64,000 bases of DNA, taken from positions 405,643 to 469,642 of the forward strand of contig NZ_JAINZT010000006.1 of assembly GCF_020166515.1 (NCBI RefSeq), written 5' to 3'. This document shows, piece after piece, positions 29,423 to 38,358 of the stretch (the first letter of the stretch is position 1; every line of letters begins with the position of its first letter). This stretch comes from Robertkochia flava. GTDB lineage: Bacteria; Bacteroidota; Bacteroidia; Flavobacteriales; Flavobacteriaceae. The position numbers and the translations under genes are program-made. Below the pieces are notes generated by a model. That model ran no database searches. It was given only the letters and a program-made list of their open reading frames with translations, and was not told the origin of the DNA.

Positions 29423-30040
29423 ATGAAAGACGATATTTACAAAACTCTTGAAGCCCCCGGAGAAGAAGTTCTTTTTAAGGACAAGGGCAGCAAATTCTAC
29501 GGGTATGCCTTCCCTGTATCCAGCGAGGACGAGGTTGGAGCATTCCTGGAAGACCTTAAAGGAAAACACCACAGTGCCCGACACTGGTGCTATGCCTGGC
29601 AGTTAGGCACCGAACGCATAAGATACAGAGCCAACGACGACGGGGAGCCCTCAAATTCTGCAGGAATGCCTATTTACGGACAGATCCAAAGCTTTGAACT
29701 CACCAATACCCTGGTGGTAGTGGTGCGGTATTTCGGAGGTACCAAGCTTGGGGTTGGCGGTTTAATTCAGGCCTACAAAACCACCGCGCAATGGGCCCTG
29801 GAGGCGTCCCCTGTTGTGGAACGAACCATTGACCTTCATTTCATCCTGGAATTCGAATACAAAGACATGAGCCATGTTATGCGGGTGATCAAGGAAAAGA
29901 ACTACAACCTTATCCACCAGGAAATGGGCATGAGCTGTAAGATCGAAATAAGTGTTCGCAAGAGTGAGGCCGGAGATGTGGTCCCGGCATTTGAACCCTA
30001 TTACGAGGTGAACGTATCAGCTAAAGACGACGGTATCTAA
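29423..30040 (+). CDS. IMPACT/YigZ family protein
   Basis: 205 residues. The N-terminal UPF0029 domain has KGSKFYGYAFPV near 20-31, HHSARHWCYAWQLG near 50-63 and the family signature NDDGEPSNSAGMPI near 72-85, then VVRYFGGTKLGVGGL near 107-121. A ferredoxin-like C-terminal domain follows. The YigZ/IMPACT proteins bind nucleic acid or the translation apparatus; their exact bacterial role is unsettled. It is last in the ribD operon. The convergent GH9 gene ends 4 bp away with no visible terminator between them. Confidence 0.92.
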   Translation: MKDDIYKTLEAPGEEVLFKDKGSKFYGYAFPVSSEDEVGAFLEDLKGKHHSARHWCYAWQLGTERIRYRANDDGEPSNSAGMPIYGQIQSFELTNTLVVVVRYFGGTKLGVGGLIQAYKTTAQWALEASPVVERTIDLHFILEFEYKDMSHVMRVIKEKNYNLIHQEMGMSCKIEISVRKSEAGDVVPAFEPYYEVNVSAKDDGI

Positions 30041-30044
30041 CCAC

Positions 30045-32540
30045 TCACTTGCCATCCTCATGCATCTCATCGATGCTTACAAATTCATACCCCTTGCTTT
30101 TTAAGTCGGTTATCAGCGCATCCAGGCGATCGTAGAATTTTTCAACTCTTCTGGGGTCTGTCCCAAAGTGGATCAACATGTGGAACCCATTTAAACTGTG
30201 TTCCCGCTCGTAGGTCATAATGTTGTCCCAGATCCGGGAATTGGAAAAATAGGAAGCATCCCCCCCCGGATACGTCCAATCCTGGTTGCTGTTGGTTCCC
30301 GGGGTATGATTGATCAGTCGCAATCCATAGGACGAAGTCCAACTGGCAATGGTGTCGTTATACCACTCATAAGGAGGCAGGTAGAAATAGGCATCTTTTC
30401 TTTGGATCCCGAATTCTTCCATAGCCCGGTAATTTGCTCTCAGGTCAGCTGCAAATTCGGATTCATCAACTAAAAGAGAATCCCTGTTCTCCCAGCTGCA
30501 ATACAACAAATGACCATCTGAATGCGCCCCCAGGTAATGCCCCTCCTCTTTCAGGGTTGTGATCACCGGTTTAAATTCCGGATTTCGGTAAAATGCACCG
30601 GTTAGAAAAAAGGAGGCCTTCACACTGTGTTTCCGAAGGGCCTCATGCACCTGTTCAAAACCTTCTGCCCTGTCATGTCCTGTAAATATAAGCGCTATGC
30701 GCTTTTGGAGGGTATCCCCACTAATGAGAGCTCCCCGATGTGTTCTTTTATAGCCTGCTTCAGGCACTTCAGGAGCCAGGGACGACAAGTAATACGTAAG
30801 ACTGGCCGTACCATCCATCGTGGGCTCATTGGTGGAATAATCCGCCCAATCGTCATGATACACGACCTTACTGGTCTGGAAGGAGGCATATTCATCGGCT
30901 TCGGAAAGCTTTACTCCTTTCAGACTTTTGAAAATACTCGTGTATACCGGTCCATCCACCAGCCCTCCCCAGGGCTCGTCAGGGGTAAAACGCGAAATGG
31001 CTGCATGGGTATCTGAGGGGTAATCGCCATGCGCCGGCAGGCCCACCACCATAGAGGTACCCCAGGGATTTTTCCCGAACAACCAATCGCGAAGCGCAGC
31101 CTCTGTTTTTTCTTCTTCCGGTGCCGGGTCGCCCGGGAGTCGACTCCTAAGACTAAATTGCGTAAGCATTGCTGCTGCAAGGTTATTGGAACACCACACA
31201 AAAGGAATTCCATTCTGAAAGACATTGGATCGGCCTCTTTGCACATTCTCGCGAATTCCCTGTTCAAAATCCCTTAACACTTTCCCTCCCTTTTCTTCCG
31301 GCGCCAGGTAATAATGTCCCAGGTTCACAAAGGGATAATACTGGTAATGCCTCACGGTATCCCTGGTCATCCAGGGGGTTACAGGCTCCATGGCTTCAAA
31401 TTTAAAGGCATCCCTAAGATAGGAGGCTTGCTGAGTTTGCCGGTATAGCTGCGCTGCCGCCAGCTCCATATCATCTGCCCAGTTCTCCTCTTCATAAAAA
31501 TAAGGCGCCCTGCAGGGTGCTGTTTGACATACTCCCGGGTAAGCTACCCCTTCTTTATAGGCAGCAATCGCTTTCGGAAGAAGGTCGGCCGCAAAATCCG
31601 GATAGTAAGGCTTCAACAATTCCGAACCCAAAGCGAAACAGGAGGCGAATTTCCCCGCAATATTGGCCTTCCCATTGGAACGGTTCTTATACTCCATTAA
31701 CCCCTGGGGTTGGCCGGTTACGAAATATACAGGCCTTTCCTTCCCCTTGCCAAAACCATAATCGAGGGTATCCCGGTAAGGAAGATCAAAGCTCCGGTGA
31801 TCGCGGTCATCGGCTATTTGATGAAACATCACTCCCGGTTCCGGATTCATTTTCACTAACCAGTCCAGCCCCCATTTTGCCTCATCAAGGATATCTGGCA
31901 CCCCATTGGGGCCCGGACGGCCGTCAGCCTGGTATCTGTCTGAAAAAGCATGGGGATTTTGTTCATAAGCGAATAACAACTGAAAAGTAGCGTTGGCAGA
32001 GGTGGTTACGTACTGCAGGTAATCTGAAGCATCGTGCCAGCCCCCGGTTACATCGATCTTTTCTCCTTCCCTTTCCGGATGGTATATAATTACTCCATCA
32101 TGCTCGTGACAGGTTTTATCGAAGTACGGATTGTAACCACACCTGCGGGACCTCATATACTGAAGCAAAAAATCTGCTGTGCCGGCATAGACGTCCTGAG
32201 CGATCCGGATATCCGGGCTTTTAATGCCCTTCCATTCGAAATAGTAAACCCCCGGTGTACGAAGGAAGGAAAAATCAAGACTAAATAGCTCCTCCAGTTC
32301 ATAATAGCCCTTCCGGGCCGGTTGCACCGCCACATCACCAACTTTCCTCCCTGTTAGCTTATCGAAAAGAGGAACCCTCGCATCGGATGGTACGGAATCT
32401 GCAAGAAGAAAAGCCGATTTAGGATGCTCCGGTAGGTAACCAAGCTGATTTAATCTGAAAGCCGGGTACTCCTGTGCCCTTGCAGGAACGAATGCTGATA
32501 AACAAAGAACGCTTAAAATAAGACAAATGATTCTGCTCAT
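30045..32540 (-). CDS. Secreted glycoside hydrolase family 9 enzyme fused to a polysaccharide-deacetylase (CE4) domain
   Basis: 831 residues. In order: signal peptide (1-22, cut after VPARA), cellulase N-terminal Ig-like domain (about 24-115), GH9 (alpha/alpha)6 barrel (about 118-590), and NodB-like domain (about 612-830). In GH9 the catalytic base region is GGWHDASDY (Asp170, Asp173) and the general acid is Glu572 (STNEPTMDG). In the deacetylase the metal pair is His673/His677 (AHSDGH) and the motif 3 equivalent is LPPYEW. Motif 1 reads FTGHD instead of the usual FDDG. A GH9 subgroup includes exo-glucosaminidases, so a chitosan-like or N-acetylated substrate is plausible. It has no SusCD partner nearby. 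Confidence 0.88.
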   Translation of the reverse strand: MSRIICLILSVLCLSAFVPARAQEYPAFRLNQLGYLPEHPKSAFLLADSVPSDARVPLFDKLTGRKVGDVAVQPARKGYYELEELFSLDFSFLRTPGVYYFEWKGIKSPDIRIAQDVYAGTADFLLQYMRSRRCGYNPYFDKTCHEHDGVIIYHPEREGEKIDVTGGWHDASDYLQYVTTSANATFQLLFAYEQNPHAFSDRYQADGRPGPNGVPDILDEAKWGLDWLVKMNPEPGVMFHQIADDRDHRSFDLPYRDTLDYGFGKGKERPVYFVTGQPQGLMEYKNRSNGKANIAGKFASCFALGSELLKPYYPDFAADLLPKAIAAYKEGVAYPGVCQTAPCRAPYFYEEENWADDMELAAAQLYRQTQQASYLRDAFKFEAMEPVTPWMTRDTVRHYQYYPFVNLGHYYLAPEEKGGKVLRDFEQGIRENVQRGRSNVFQNGIPFVWCSNNLAAAMLTQFSLRSRLPGDPAPEEEKTEAALRDWLFGKNPWGTSMVVGLPAHGDYPSDTHAAISRFTPDEPWGGLVDGPVYTSIFKSLKGVKLSEADEYASFQTSKVVYHDDWADYSTNEPTMDGTASLTYYLSSLAPEVPEAGYKRTHRGALISGDTLQKRIALIFTGHDRAEGFEQVHEALRKHSVKASFFLTGAFYRNPEFKPVITTLKEEGHYLGAHSDGHLLYCSWENRDSLLVDESEFAADLRANYRAMEEFGIQRKDAYFYLPPYEWYNDTIASWTSSYGLRLINHTPGTNSNQDWTYPGGDASYFSNSRIWDNIMTYEREHSLNGFHMLIHFGTDPRRVEKFYDRLDALITDLKSKGYEFVSIDEMHEDGK

Positions 32541-32715
32541 AATGGTAAGATTGAGCTGTAAAATTACATCTTATCCGATTTTTTCACTAATAAACAAATC
32601 TTTTTCTTACAAACAAACACGCCATTGTTTTGCAGCACAGGGAATTACCTAAATCAGAGGGGCAATTGCTTAAAGAATATTCTGATAGGTATCGTAAATT
32701 TTCTAAATGATATTA

Positions 32716-33117
32716 TTACTCCTGAAGTTTGGAAAGTATATAATCCGGACACTTCATAGGTTTCCCGGTTTGCATATTAACAAATGCTAAAACGGTATTC
32801 GCTTCAACTAAAATTTTGCCCTTTTCATCTAATACAAGATACTCAAATTCGATCTTCACTCCGGGGTCCTTTTTAAGTCCGACAACCACCGTAAGAAGGT
32901 CATCATAACGCGCGGGATTTTTATAATTTAATTGCAGTGAAATTACCGGGAGCATCACCCCATTTTCCTCCATCCATTTGTAGGAAACCCCCAGCTCCCT
33001 CAACCACTCGACCCTCGCTACTTCCAGGTATTGTGCGTAATTCGCGTGATAGACCACTCCCATTTGGTCGGTTTCTCCATAGCGGACTCTAATGTTAATT
33101 TCATGAGTTTTCTTCAT
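32716..33117 (-). CDS. Acyl-CoA thioesterase, 4-hydroxybenzoyl-CoA thioesterase/YbgC type
   Basis: 133 residues, a single hotdog fold. It has the YbgC-type motif YGETDQMGVVYHANYAQYLE at about 13-32. This holds the Asp/His positions used for catalysis, followed by ARVEWLRELG. It hydrolyses short or medium acyl-CoA; the precise substrate is unknown. It is transcribed alone, divergent from dnaA with about 200 bp between them. The spacer of 175 bp to the GH9 gene is AT-rich and shows no terminator I would trust. Confidence 0.9.
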   Translation of the reverse strand: MKKTHEINIRVRYGETDQMGVVYHANYAQYLEVARVEWLRELGVSYKWMEENGVMLPVISLQLNYKNPARYDDLLTVVVGLKKDPGVKIEFEYLVLDEKGKILVEANTVLAFVNMQTGKPMKCPDYILSKLQE

Positions 33118-33148
33118 TATAAAAAGGAATTTTTGTAGTTTCAGAAAC

Positions 33149-33157
33149 TGTGAATAA
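33149..33157 (-). promoter_or_regulatory. DnaA-box-like sequence upstream of dnaA
   Basis: The minus strand reads TTATTCACA, which fits the TTATNCACA consensus exactly. A weaker relative, TTGTTCACA, lies at 33225-33233 on the plus strand, and an AT-rich run lies between them. The location in the dnaA upstream region fits autoregulation. A full origin would need more boxes and a DNA-unwinding element, which I cannot confirm. Confidence 0.5.
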
Positions 33158-33319
33158 AAAGTTAAAGGGTATGCGAAAAAATTTTGGTAAAATCAACCAC
33201 CATTTCATTTTTTTTTTAAAATAATTGTTCACATATTTGTTTGACCTAAATGGGATAGTGTCGGAGTTGTTTTCAGCCTACTATCTTTCCTAACTAACTA
33301 TACAAAATTAATTCTGGTA

Positions 33320-34747
33320 ATGAACTTAACTGCGGAATCAGTATGGAAGAATTGTCTTACGTTCATAAAAGATAATATCCAACCTCAGGCCTACAAAACA
33401 TGGTTTGAACCCATTAAATCCGTAAAATTAACAGATAATGCCCTTAGTATCCAAGTACCCAGTAAATTCTTTTATGAATGGCTTGAGGAGCATTATGTGA
33501 AATTGCTTAAAGTAGCCCTTACCAAAGAATTAGGAGAGAATGCGAAATTGGTTTATGTGATCCGCATGGAGAACACCTATGGAAACAAAAAACCTTACAC
33601 GGAAAGCATTCCCAGTTCCAACCGTGCCAACATGACTCCGCAGGAATTAGACGTTCCTGTAAAGAATAAAAATCCCGAGCTTAAGAATCCTTTTGTTATT
33701 CCGGGGATTCGCAATATCAAAATTGAATCTCAGTTAAATCCTAATTACAGTTTCGACAACTTCCTGGAAGGCGACTCCAACCGCCTGGCGCGTTCAGCCG
33801 GTCTGGCAGTAGCCAATAAGCCGGGAGGAACTTCCTTTAACCCGCTGCTCATATTCGGGGGCGTAGGTCTTGGGAAAACCCATTTGGCGCATGCCATCGG
33901 GGTCGAAATCAAGGATAAATACCCGGAGAAAACCGTTCTCTATATTTCTGCTGAAAAATTCACCCAGCAATACATCGAATCCGTTAAAAAGAATACCCGT
34001 AACGATTTTATTCATTTTTATCAGCTTATCGATGTCCTGATCATTGACGACGTACAGTTCTTCTCGGGAAAATCGGGAACCCAGGATGTATTCTTTCACA
34101 TCTTCAATCACCTTCACCAGAATGGAAAACAGGTGATCCTGACCTCAGACAAAGCTCCGGTTGATATGCAGGACATAGAGCAGCGATTGCTCTCCAGGTT
34201 TAAATGGGGACTTTCTGCAGAGCTGCAAAGTCCGGATTACGAAACCAGGATCTCCATCCTGAAGAACAGGCTATATCGCGATGGTGTTGAGATGCCGGAC
34301 GAGATCGTTAACTGTGTGGCTCAGAATATCAAGACCAACGTGAGAGAACTCGAAGGAGCCATTATCTCCCTGATAGCGCAATCTTCCTTTAACAAAAAGG
34401 AAGTTACTCTCGAACTCGCTCAACAGGTCGTTGAAAAATTTGTAAAGAATACCAAGAGAGAAGTTTCCATTGATTACATTCAGAAAGTCATCTCAGAATA
34501 TTTTCAAATGGACGTGGAAACATTGCAGTCAAAAACCAGGAAGCGCCATATCGTTCAGGCCCGCCAACTGGCAATGTTTTTTGCCAAGAAGTATACCAAG
34601 GCCTCTCTTGCCAGTATCGGATCACAAATCGGAAAAAGGGATCACGCTACGGTACTTCACGCCTGTAAAACCGTTGACAACCTGGCAGAAACCGATAAGC
34701 AATTTCGCAAGTACATTGATGACCTGAGTAAAAAATTCGCCCAATAA
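33320..34747 (+). CDS. dnaA: Chromosomal replication initiator protein DnaA
   Basis: 475 residues with all four domains. Domain I (1-80) has SVWKNCLTFIKDNI and QAYKTWFEPI. A linker (domain II) spans about 85-135. The AAA+ domain III has Walker A GGVGLGKTH at 180-188, Walker B LIIDDVQF near 238 and sensor residues in LLSRFKWGL. The DNA-binding domain IV (about 365-475) has the helix-turn-helix SLASIGSQIGKRDHATVLHA. It opens the replication origin. The stop codon overlaps the start of the next gene by 1 bp (TAATG), so they are coupled. Confidence 0.98.
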   Translation: MNLTAESVWKNCLTFIKDNIQPQAYKTWFEPIKSVKLTDNALSIQVPSKFFYEWLEEHYVKLLKVALTKELGENAKLVYVIRMENTYGNKKPYTESIPSSNRANMTPQELDVPVKNKNPELKNPFVIPGIRNIKIESQLNPNYSFDNFLEGDSNRLARSAGLAVANKPGGTSFNPLLIFGGVGLGKTHLAHAIGVEIKDKYPEKTVLYISAEKFTQQYIESVKKNTRNDFIHFYQLIDVLIIDDVQFFSGKSGTQDVFFHIFNHLHQNGKQVILTSDKAPVDMQDIEQRLLSRFKWGLSAELQSPDYETRISILKNRLYRDGVEMPDEIVNCVAQNIKTNVRELEGAIISLIAQSSFNKKEVTLELAQQVVEKFVKNTKREVSIDYIQKVISEYFQMDVETLQSKTRKRHIVQARQLAMFFAKKYTKASLASIGSQIGKRDHATVLHACKTVDNLAETDKQFRKYIDDLSKKFAQ

Positions 34748-35205
34748 TGACACAGGTGAGGGTTCTTATGGTTTGCCTTGGCAATATTTGCCGGTCGCCA
34801 TTAGCAGAAGGCATCCTCAGGCACAAGGCACCAGCCGACAAAATCGAAGTCGATTCGGCGGGCACCTCAAATTATCATATCGGAGAAGCCCCTGATCCCA
34901 GGTCAGTTTCCATTGCAAGAAAGTACGGTATTGATATTCGCTCACAACGTGGGCGGCAATTTACGGTATCCGACTTTCACGACTTTGACCTCATCTACGC
35001 CATGGACAAGAGCAACTACCAGCACATTCTGAATATGGCTCCTGACGAAACATCCCGCAAAAAGGTAGCGCTGATCCTCAACGAACTGCACCCCGGCCAG
35101 GACATGGATGTACCCGACCCCTATTACGGCGGAGATCAGGGCTTTGAGAACGTCTTTAACATGTTGGACCAGGCCTGCGACCGCATCCTCGACAAAGTCT
35201 TGTAA
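34747..35205 (+). CDS. Low-molecular-weight protein-tyrosine phosphatase
   Basis: 152 residues. The active-site loop CLGNICRSPLAEG contains the nucleophilic Cys (about residue 9) and Arg, at the very N-terminus as usual. The general acid Asp is in the VPDPYYGGD loop (about 120-128). It dephosphorylates tyrosine-phosphorylated proteins, in many bacteria those controlling capsule or exopolysaccharide. No polysaccharide genes are near. It is translationally coupled to dnaA through the TAATG overlap, a common flavobacterial arrangement. Confidence 0.93.
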   Translation: MTQVRVLMVCLGNICRSPLAEGILRHKAPADKIEVDSAGTSNYHIGEAPDPRSVSIARKYGIDIRSQRGRQFTVSDFHDFDLIYAMDKSNYQHILNMAPDETSRKKVALILNELHPGQDMDVPDPYYGGDQGFENVFNMLDQACDRILDKVL

Positions 35206-35247
35206 ACCCTCTCCATTATTTCGTATCTTCGAAAATAAACAGCCTGT

Positions 35248-35973
35248 ATGAAAGACACCCAACAGGAAAAAGGAAACCTATATCTTATTCCAACCACTTT
35301 AGGCGATGTTGAACCTTTGGAAGTACTTCCCCTTTCCGTAAAACAGGTAGTTGAAAATACCACGCATTTCATCGTTGAAAACGAAAAGACTGCCCGCCGG
35401 TTCATCAAGCGGATTCACCCCAAAATATCCCAGGACTCCCTGAAACTTTTTGTGCTTAACAAATATACAGGACCGGAGGAGTACCCTGAATTTATTGCTC
35501 CATGCCTCGAAGGAGCCGATGTAGGCATCCTTTCCGAGGCCGGTTGTCCGGGGATAGCAGATCCCGGAGCCGATATCGTCGCGATCGCTCATGAGCGGCA
35601 GATCAGGGTAATTCCCCTTGTAGGACCTTCATCCATTGTCCTGGCCATGATGGCCAGTGGTATGAACGGTCAAAGTTTTGCCTTTAACGGATACCTCCCC
35701 ATTGATAAAGGAGAACGAAAAAATGAGATCCGGCAACTGGAACGCCGGTCAAAAGAGCTCAACCAGTCTCAGGCCTTTATTGAAACCCCCTACCGAAATG
35801 ACAAACTGCTTGCAGACCTCATCCAGTATCTTAAAAAAGATACCCGCCTTTGTGTAGCCGCAGATATTACCCTGCCTTCCGAATACATTGCTACCAAAAC
35901 TATTGCCCAGTGGTCAAAAGGACAACCCGAATTACATAAGCGGCCTGCGATTTTTATTCTTCATGCCCGGTAA
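35248..35973 (+). CDS. SAM-dependent methyltransferase of the tetrapyrrole methylase (RsmI-like) family
   Basis: 241 residues. The tetrapyrrole-methylase fold has the GNLYLIPTTLGD start (about 9-20), the SEAGCPGIADPGADIVA loop (about 95-111) and the PLVGPSSIVLAMMASG segment (about 122-137). RsmI 2'-O-methylates C1402 of 16S rRNA. This protein is a shorter paralogue typical of Bacteroidetes and lacks the C-terminal RsmI part, so its substrate is uncertain. It is 42 bp downstream of the phosphatase gene and ends at a convergent terminator. Confidence 0.85.
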   Translation: MKDTQQEKGNLYLIPTTLGDVEPLEVLPLSVKQVVENTTHFIVENEKTARRFIKRIHPKISQDSLKLFVLNKYTGPEEYPEFIAPCLEGADVGILSEAGCPGIADPGADIVAIAHERQIRVIPLVGPSSIVLAMMASGMNGQSFAFNGYLPIDKGERKNEIRQLERRSKELNQSQAFIETPYRNDKLLADLIQYLKKDTRLCVAADITLPSEYIATKTIAQWSKGQPELHKRPAIFILHAR

Positions 35974-35977
35974 AAAA

Positions 35978-36009
35978 AATAACCCGGTCTTTTCAGACCG
36001 GGTTATTCC
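35978..36009 (-). terminator. Bidirectional terminator between the RsmI-like and muramidase-like genes
   Basis: A perfect inverted repeat, AATAACCCGGTCT / AGACCGGGTTATT, with eight A on the left side, so it is a strong terminator for the minus-strand gene. It lies 5 bp after the plus-strand stop and probably stops both transcripts. Confidence 0.85.
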
Positions 36010-36037
36010 TGTTGTTAGTTGTTTTCTTTTACTTAGA

Positions 36038-36673
36038 TCAGATCCGAGCTTTTCGGAAAGGCTTGATATGCGACACGTCATACCCGGCGAATTTACTCAT
36101 GTAATACCGGATTGATGTACCAAAGGCATCCTTAAAGCCTTGCTCTCCGTAGGACCTCAGGAATCGCTTCACATTGCGGGCTCCTGCCAGGTGGGCGGCA
36201 GCCAGAATTCCGGATTCCGTTACCTTTACACCTCCTACCGTTTTTCCGGAGTACTGCTCGATGTAATCACGCAGTATCCACTTGTTTCGCTGCAGGATGG
36301 CTTCAAAGGCCTTCTCCTGAATTTCAGGATTATTGAGAAACTCCTCTTTGCTTGTTACGCCTACTGCCTTCATGGCAGAGGCTCCAAACTGATATTTCCC
36401 CATATATCCCAATGAGTTAACTACAAAATAGTTCCCCCTGGACTCACTGTGTGCCAGGGCTTCTTTAAATCCGTTAAAGGATTTTCCGAGAAAAGGCGGA
36501 TTTACCGTTTCCTTTTTCTCGTGGGTCATTGCAACATCGTATTTCAGGGGTTGTGGTGTTGCACTAAAAACTAAATGAACGTCGTTGGTCTTTTTTATAT
36601 AAGAAAAACCGAAACTTAAGATTAAAATTAAAACAGCTATTAAAAAATTTAATTTTAATACTTGTTTTCCCAT
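36038..36673 (-). CDS. Membrane-anchored lysozyme/transglycosylase-fold protein
   Basis: 211 residues. One N-terminal signal/anchor helix (about 9-26) precedes a domain with the SLT-like pattern: Glu in FKEALAHSESRGNY (about 68-81), SLGYMGKYQFG (about 86-96) and a C-terminal ILAAAHLAGARNVKRFL. That pattern resembles muramidases that cleave peptidoglycan. The catalytic Glu is presumably one of the two in KEALAHSES. It has its own promoter box and terminator. It lies beside mltG, another murein-cleaving enzyme, but in a separate transcript. Confidence 0.68.
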   Translation of the reverse strand: MGKQVLKLNFLIAVLILILSFGFSYIKKTNDVHLVFSATPQPLKYDVAMTHEKKETVNPPFLGKSFNGFKEALAHSESRGNYFVVNSLGYMGKYQFGASAMKAVGVTSKEEFLNNPEIQEKAFEAILQRNKWILRDYIEQYSGKTVGGVKVTESGILAAAHLAGARNVKRFLRSYGEQGFKDAFGTSIRYYMSKFAGYDVSHIKPFRKARI

Positions 36674-36731
36674 AAAATGATGTTTCTTAAGCCTCCATTT
36701 TTTTACAAATTGGCGCTTAAAATTTGGTCGA

Positions 36732-36762
36732 CAAATATAGACTTTATTTTTGATCCCCCGAA
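36732..36762 (-). promoter_or_regulatory. Promoter of the muramidase-like gene
   Basis: Minus strand TTCG (36759-36762), 19-bp spacer, TATATTTG (36732-36739). This matches the Bacteroidetes TTTG-N19-TAnnTTTG pattern with one mismatch in the upstream element. Confidence 0.65.
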
Positions 36763-36794
36763 GCCTTCCGGATGAAGTGTAAGAAAAAATCTAC

Positions 36795-37838
36795 TTAGCG
36801 ATTAACGCCCTGACTGTCAATCCATTGCCTGTATTCCCTGGCGTTCCGGTTGTGCTCCGCAAGGGTCCTCGCGAATTTATGATATCCGAAATTCTTCGTA
36901 TCGGCCACAAAATACAGGTAATTATGCGACTCTGCATGGAGCACTGCATCTATTGAAGAAATATCAGGCATGGCTATGGGTCCCGGAGGTATTCCGGGAT
37001 TGCGATAGGTATTGTATGGAGAATCTGTTTGAAGGTCTTTATTCAGCACCCTTTTTATGACCATATTGAAATCACCAGCTTCTTTTTTAAGGGCATAAAT
37101 TACGGTAGGATCGGCCTGCAGGGGCATTTTTTTCCGGATACGGTTCAGGTATACTCCTGCCACCCGGGGGCGTTCATCCACCTTGGCGGTTTCCTTCTGA
37201 ACAATGGCCGCCAGGGCTATGATCTCTGACGGGTCCAGATTCAGGGCTTCTGCCCTGCTTAGTCGCTCTTCGTTCCAGAATCTCTTGTATTCTTTCAACA
37301 TCCGGTCACGAAAACCCTCTGCTCCTGTATTCCAGAAAAATTCATAGGTGTTCGGAATATACATACCCAAAGCCGTTTCCATATTAAACCCATTTTGGTC
37401 CAGGAATTCACGGTCGGTAAAAGCGGTCAGTAATTCCAGACTATCTGCCTCGATCTGCTCTGCAATCCTGCCGGCCAGATTCTCCAGACGCTCCTGGTTG
37501 TTAAAGGAAATATCCATTGGAATATTACGACTTCGGATGGAATTCACGATCTCATTGTTATTCATCCCCTTCTTTACAAGGAATCTACCCGGTTTAATGT
37601 TCGCGGGATACCCTTTTTTCGAAGCCACATCTGCAAAACTTTCAGGGTTCTTCAAAAGGGGTGACAATTGTTCATAGACATCACTGAAACGGTCGTCGGA
37701 AGCGATATAAACATATGCTTTCTCATTTTCAAAGGCAGTATTTGGGGAAAATATAGCCGTATACACCTTATAAACAAAAACTCCTCCGGCAATCACCCCC
37801 AAAAGGGAAATGATGAGTAGTATTTTTTTAATGTACAT
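36795..37838 (-). CDS. mltG: Endolytic transglycosylase MltG
   Basis: 347 residues. An N-terminal transmembrane helix (about 5-26) precedes a LysM-like region and the YceG catalytic domain, with the active-site Glu216 in AAIVQKETAK and the typical RVAGVYLNRI and LQADPTVIYAL segments. It cuts nascent glycan strands at the inner membrane and sets their length. It overlaps the upstream GNAT gene by 11 bp and belongs to the dapF-GNAT-mltG operon, which joins a diaminopimelate step to peptidoglycan processing. Confidence 0.95.
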   Translation of the reverse strand: MYIKKILLIISLLGVIAGGVFVYKVYTAIFSPNTAFENEKAYVYIASDDRFSDVYEQLSPLLKNPESFADVASKKGYPANIKPGRFLVKKGMNNNEIVNSIRSRNIPMDISFNNQERLENLAGRIAEQIEADSLELLTAFTDREFLDQNGFNMETALGMYIPNTYEFFWNTGAEGFRDRMLKEYKRFWNEERLSRAEALNLDPSEIIALAAIVQKETAKVDERPRVAGVYLNRIRKKMPLQADPTVIYALKKEAGDFNMVIKRVLNKDLQTDSPYNTYRNPGIPPGPIAMPDISSIDAVLHAESHNYLYFVADTKNFGYHKFARTLAEHNRNAREYRQWIDSQGVNR

Positions 37839-38358
37839 CTTTTATTCTTTGAAATAATAATTCATTTTTATAGGTTCCACCTGCATAGGTCCAGTCTCGC
37901 TTTACTCCCACCTGTTCAAAGCCCAGCCGGGTAAATAGGTGGATACTGGCCAGGTTGTCTTCATTAATATTGGCATAGACCTGATGCAGGTCTAAAACCC
38001 CGAAGGCGTAATTCATCAGCAATTTCAGGGATTCCCTGCCCACGCCCTTATTGCGGTCTTCCTTATCCAGGATTACAATACCAATACCGGCCCGCTTATT
38101 CCTGGGGTTAAAATCATAAAGATCGATGAATCCAAGTATCCGGTGCTTATAATTGCAAATGGCCAGACGCAACTGTTTTACATCATAAATATCGCGATGA
38201 CTGTTGGCCAGGTATTCTTTAAGCACAAACTTGGAATACGGAGCCAGCGTTTCACTTACTTCCCAAACTGTTTCATCGTTCTCCAGGATATAGAGCACCT
38301 CCAGGTCCTCGGGTTCCAGGGCTCTGAGATAACAGTTATCGCCTTTTAAAGAGATCAT
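37828..38358 (-). CDS. GNAT family N-acetyltransferase, RimJ/RimL-like
   Basis: 176 residues of the Acetyltransf_3 type. It starts LKGDNCYLRALEPEDLEVLY, has the acetyl-CoA loop KEDRNKGVGRESLKLLM (about 107-123) and the NEDNLASIHLFTRLGFEQVG end (about 137-156). Related proteins acetylate protein N-termini or polyamines; the substrate here is unknown. It overlaps dapF by 4 bp and mltG by 11 bp, so the three are translated as one unit. Confidence 0.88.
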   Translation of the reverse strand: MISLKGDNCYLRALEPEDLEVLYILENDETVWEVSETLAPYSKFVLKEYLANSHRDIYDVKQLRLAICNYKHRILGFIDLYDFNPRNKRAGIGIVILDKEDRNKGVGRESLKLLMNYAFGVLDLHQVYANINEDNLASIHLFTRLGFEQVGVKRDWTYAGGTYKNELLFQRIKDVH

